The notes below the pieces were generated by a model, which worked only from the letters and a program-made list of their open reading frames with translations, was not told where the DNA came from and made no database searches. Of a stretch of 64,000 bases of DNA, positions 60,659 to 64,000 are shown piece by piece (position 1 is the stretch's first letter; each line of letters starts with the position of its first letter). Origin of the DNA: Melampsora larici-populina 98AG31 (taxonomy: Eukaryota; Basidiomycota; Pucciniomycetes; Pucciniales; Melampsoraceae); contig NW_006768850.1 in assembly GCF_000204055.1 (NCBI RefSeq), positions 231,624 through 295,623 on the forward strand. Direction: 5' to 3'. The position numbers were made by a program, and so were the translations under genes.

Positions 60659-63129
60659 CTTGATAATGATCAATCAAAGGGTTGTGGATGGGAAGGTCTG
60701 AAGGGAGACAGAAGGAACGGAATTTGGTGGTGGGAATCGAAGTGGTGAGTTGTGGAAAGGTCTCTGAGTAACAGATACAATCGATAAGAGCTAAATAATG
60801 CCTTGGACGATCAGCATCAGGATCAGCTCTGTCGCATTTCTTATTGTTATCCAGCATTAACATTAAAAAATAATGCAAGTACATTATTTTATCCGTTGTA
60901 CTTGTAATAATGAAGTAGAATCTGTACAAAAATGATTGTGATGGCGACTTTACCAATTTCCAGCCTTAACTTAATTTGTGAAAATAAAGCATGTGCCCCT
61001 CACCCTTACAATTCTACTGAATGATCCCGAAAATACAACCCATAATTCCTATCCCTTGAATTGTTGAGCATCAAGGATTCGTAGCTTCAATATATGCCTA
61101 TTGAATGTTTGGTAAGCGTGGCTTTCAGCTCTTTAGCTTGCCCACAATTCGGGTACCAATCACTTCATCACCTAAAATACTTTGACTATATCTGTTTACC
61201 TTCATTATACTCAAAATGAGAAAACAAAAACAATCAAGAAATGTTTGCTATATTTTCGAACACCAGAATCCTCTTCTCGACAGGAGCTACATGCCTCCAG
61301 TCTTGTATCCTGGTTTGATGATCCTAAAATTGCGTCAATCAATTGAGACTTTGACCATGATTGATTAGCAGTCCACGGATCCCAAACCCTTGGCTATCAA
61401 ACGTTTCGCAGGCAGCTCTCACGGCACGACGTTTTTAGAATTTCCATTAAATAAACTCAGTCTTGAGTCTTATTTTGGTCTGGGGTCAAAAAGGTTCCTA
61501 AACAAACTTTAGATGAAAGCTCTTGCCAATCCAAAATCCGTTTTGATGCTTTAAAAGACGGATCACACGTCATTTTTCGACCTTAATTTTTCGACCTTTA
61601 GACACACAAGATGACAATCTATACTCTAGTGTGAGTCCATCTCGCATTAGTCAGCGATTGGGAATTGGATGTCCTTTGAATTACTCTAGATCTTCCTGAT
61701 ACCAAGTGGCTAGATGCTCCGTACTTCTGATATCAGATACCTAAAGCCTGTACAAATGTTTTTATGCCTCTGAGCCTCTTCCGAAGGGTGCAATGGTAGA
61801 GAGACATTTTTTAATAGCATCTCCATAAAGATATTCGGCGTGCAAGGTCATGCTTGAGAGACGCACTATTCTCTCTGCAACATATGATCACAAGTACATG
61901 ATGGATCAACAGTTTTGAGTCGATCACGCCGATCTTGGGACGTCGTCACTTTGATCGCGCCCAAGGAGAATGCGTGTGCTCGCTCCTTCCAATCCAAGCT
62001 CGAAGCATTGTTTCTATCCTTCGGTAGTGTGACTGAACGCATCATCCAACATGCATGCGACTAGAGCGCAAAATATACAATTCAGGAGAAAATTGTATGT
62101 AGAAAAGTTAAGTCGCCTGACGATTGGTCTCCGGGAAGCACGAAAACTGTTTTTACTCTGAAGGCAGTGGGTGTGTTGCCCCAGCTCTAGTCAGGTAAAA
62201 CGCCAGCCATATCGCTTTGGCAATGAGACGTCATGCTTTGGACTCGGGTAATCGTTGGCTTTCTGGCAAGCGATTGAAAGTACAATGCGAAACATCCGCT
62301 CTTCGCGCCACGAGATGGCACATCGACGTTTGGTTACAGACGTTCTGCCTCAAATATGGTGAGATATATATATGTATAGGTAGCATGAAAAATGAGCGCT
62401 GATAAGAATTGGGCGATCAGTACAAGCGGACGAATCATTCGCTTCAAACGACCAAAGACTTGAATGTCAGTGTGGCTAATATTTGAGGGTATTGGGAGTT
62501 TATGCCTTTTTTGACCCAAAATTTACACCTCATCGCTTTTCTGCATCCCAAGTTCCATCTGACAGTTGAATCATACTTCACATCATGGAGAATCTTTGGG
62601 TTTGGATTCCCTTTGAGTCTTTGTGCTAGTCTGAAGACAAATCCTTGTGTGAAAGATAGCACTCAATGATCTCAGGGACCCAACTTTCTACCAGACATGG
62701 ATACTTGGAGATAAGCTGTTGTATTGCAAAAAAATCCAAGAAACATAACTGAGTGTCATTGAGTATCATGATGACTGAAAAAACATGCCTTCTGATATGG
62801 TTGAGCTTGGATACTTGTACTCAGAACCTGGAAGACCAGCAGTTGTCTTCCTTCATGACACGCTCTTCAAAGGGGACAGAGTCCCAAATTTTCACAAAAG
62901 CAATATGTACCACTCTTGGAAACATTGTAGCAAAACACTCATCTAAAAAGATTATCAAAAGGAGTTTGATATTCACCTCAATGTAATGGGCAGAAGATCT
63001 CAAATAGGGCAAATATGGTCATGGTTGTCGGTAAGCCCATGAATTGAAGACAGACCTCACGAGTGATCAAAATCAAACAAAGGCGCTTTGAAGGCAAGGG
63101 GTGGTTCACCCTCATAATACTCCCCATAA
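60659..63129. other. Gene-poor interval
   Basis: No gene supported. The 60659-60960 part is the promoter side of the unknown gene. The rest has stops in all frames; short frames at 62217-62402 and 62753-62986 lack domains. Confidence 0.4.
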
Positions 63130-63445
63130 TCTTAATACAATTAAACAAAGATATATTCCAATTCCTAATTCCAATAAACATAACACAAATCACATAACAT
63201 ATCTACCAAGTATTTCGCCACATAGAGTACCCAACAGATGATTCGCCATATTCAGAAGAGTAAGAAATATCGTTTGCATGGCATTCATCTACTACTTCAG
63301 TCTTGATCTCAGGCTTTCCTTCATTTCCAACCCAGAGTCGTAAAGCTTCTCCAACATCTTGACCATAAGCCACCACGAATCCGCAATGCTTCAAGCGTGG
63401 TTTGAGAATAGAAGTTGAAACTGTTTCAAAGTCTTCATCATCTGG
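63130..63445 (-). pseudogene. Partial duplicate of the last exon of the 59467-60658 gene
   Basis: 63203-63445 matches 59467-59705 with its 3' flank and part of the preceding intron. It keeps an open frame (KHCGFVVAYGQDVGEALRLW to SMWRNTW) but no upstream exons are found. Similarity stops near 63480, so this is a fragment and not a gene. Confidence 0.7.
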
Positions 63446-63499
63446 TGAAGGAAATGTAAACAGAAATGAAAAAATTTAGAATAAATCATCTTACTGATT

Positions 63500-64000
63500 A
63501 TTGAAACGATTGCACAGCACCAAAGATAAGGAAAGGCCCACAGAATCCTGAAACTCTATGTGAGCCAGCAGTTCTTGATCACTTGGTGATAAGCCAAGAT
63601 TTCCTTTGAGATCCTCTCATTCAGAGCTTCTCAAGATCAGCTTTATATAGAGCAATTAGATCTACATGTAGAGATACATCAGCTCACAGAGCTCCTTTGA
63701 TGTTCAATGGGTCATCCCAAAAGAATACTTTTGAAAAACTGGATGGGGGGATCTTGAAAGTGATCTTGGCTTCTCACCAAGTTGTGAAGCGCCGGCTCAT
63801 CAAGAATTACCAAATTCTTGGAGTCTTTCCTTATTTTTGGTGTGGAACATCATACTGTACCACCAAAACTTGGCATGAGTTCTGCCTGGGAGTTTCCAAA
63901 AAAATGAGCTTATGATAGATCTTTTTTCATGCCCTCTAACTTTCCCCAGATCAAAGAGAAAGATCAATACTTTGCCTTGATAGCCTCTACAACCGGAACT
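63500..64000. repeat. Inverted copy of the 33.2-34.0 kb repeat
   Basis: CTATGTGAGCCAGCAGTT, TCTACATGTAGAG, CAATGGGTCATCC and CTTGGCTTCTCACCAAG are shared with 33600-33990. The unit is palindromic here too: ACCAAAGATAAGGAAAGGCC at the left and its complement near 63820. It continues to the window edge. Confidence 0.6.

Overview
The window looks like part of a rust-fungus genome (Pucciniales, most like Melampsora). This is inference from AT-rich DNA, genes split by many 50-110 bp GT-AG introns, a cysteine-rich secreted candidate effector, rust-type unknown multi-exon genes, and long stretches of decayed repeats between housekeeping genes. No database search was possible, so the species is not proven.

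Layout. 1-1850: part of an Sfp1/JAZF1-like C2H2 zinc-finger gene (+). 2085-4394: a multi-exon rust-type gene of unknown function (-) with two in-frame stops. 4461-7952: non-coding, with a foldback element. 7953-10931: VPS1 dynamin (+), 10 exons. 11955-13327: PP2A activator PTPA (+). 13332-17655: nested transposon remnants, including a TAA-flanked PIF/Harbinger-like element. 17656-21325: a 12-exon secreted Gly/Ala/Val-rich protein gene (-) built from five tandem copies of a two-exon module. 22680-23926: FRG1 (-). About 24632-30780 and 49140-57305: the two arms of a large inverted duplication. Between the arms lie a third, inverted-type copy of part of the same unit (34200-37500), an effector gene cut by a MITE (38007-39135), cysteinyl-tRNA synthetase (39853-43762, -) and the proteasome ATPase RPT1 (44015-46081, +), the last two divergent over 252 bp. 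57938-60658: two small unknown genes (-). 60659-64000: mostly repeats and a partial copy of the last exon of the second of these genes.

The housekeeping genes (VPS1, PTPA, FRG1, CRS1, RPT1) have complete exon chains that can be read through with consistent phases. The most unusual content is lineage-specific. First, the modular secreted protein gene has grown by copying exon pairs together with their introns. Second, a cassette of a stand-alone copia-type Gag-like gene followed by a small basic-protein gene (called SBP here: 88-nt exon 1, phase-1 intron, 308- or 314-nt exon 2) occurs three times, with six intact SBP copies, all carrying the same upstream block 133-149 bp before the ATG. No protease, integrase or reverse transcriptase was seen next to any copy. 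Third, a 363-bp terminal-inverted-repeat element with a 7-bp target duplication sits inside an exon of the effector gene.

The Gag-like/SBP cassette and the exon-pair array are the best candidates for undescribed biology. Their functions are unknown, and every functional statement about them below is inference.
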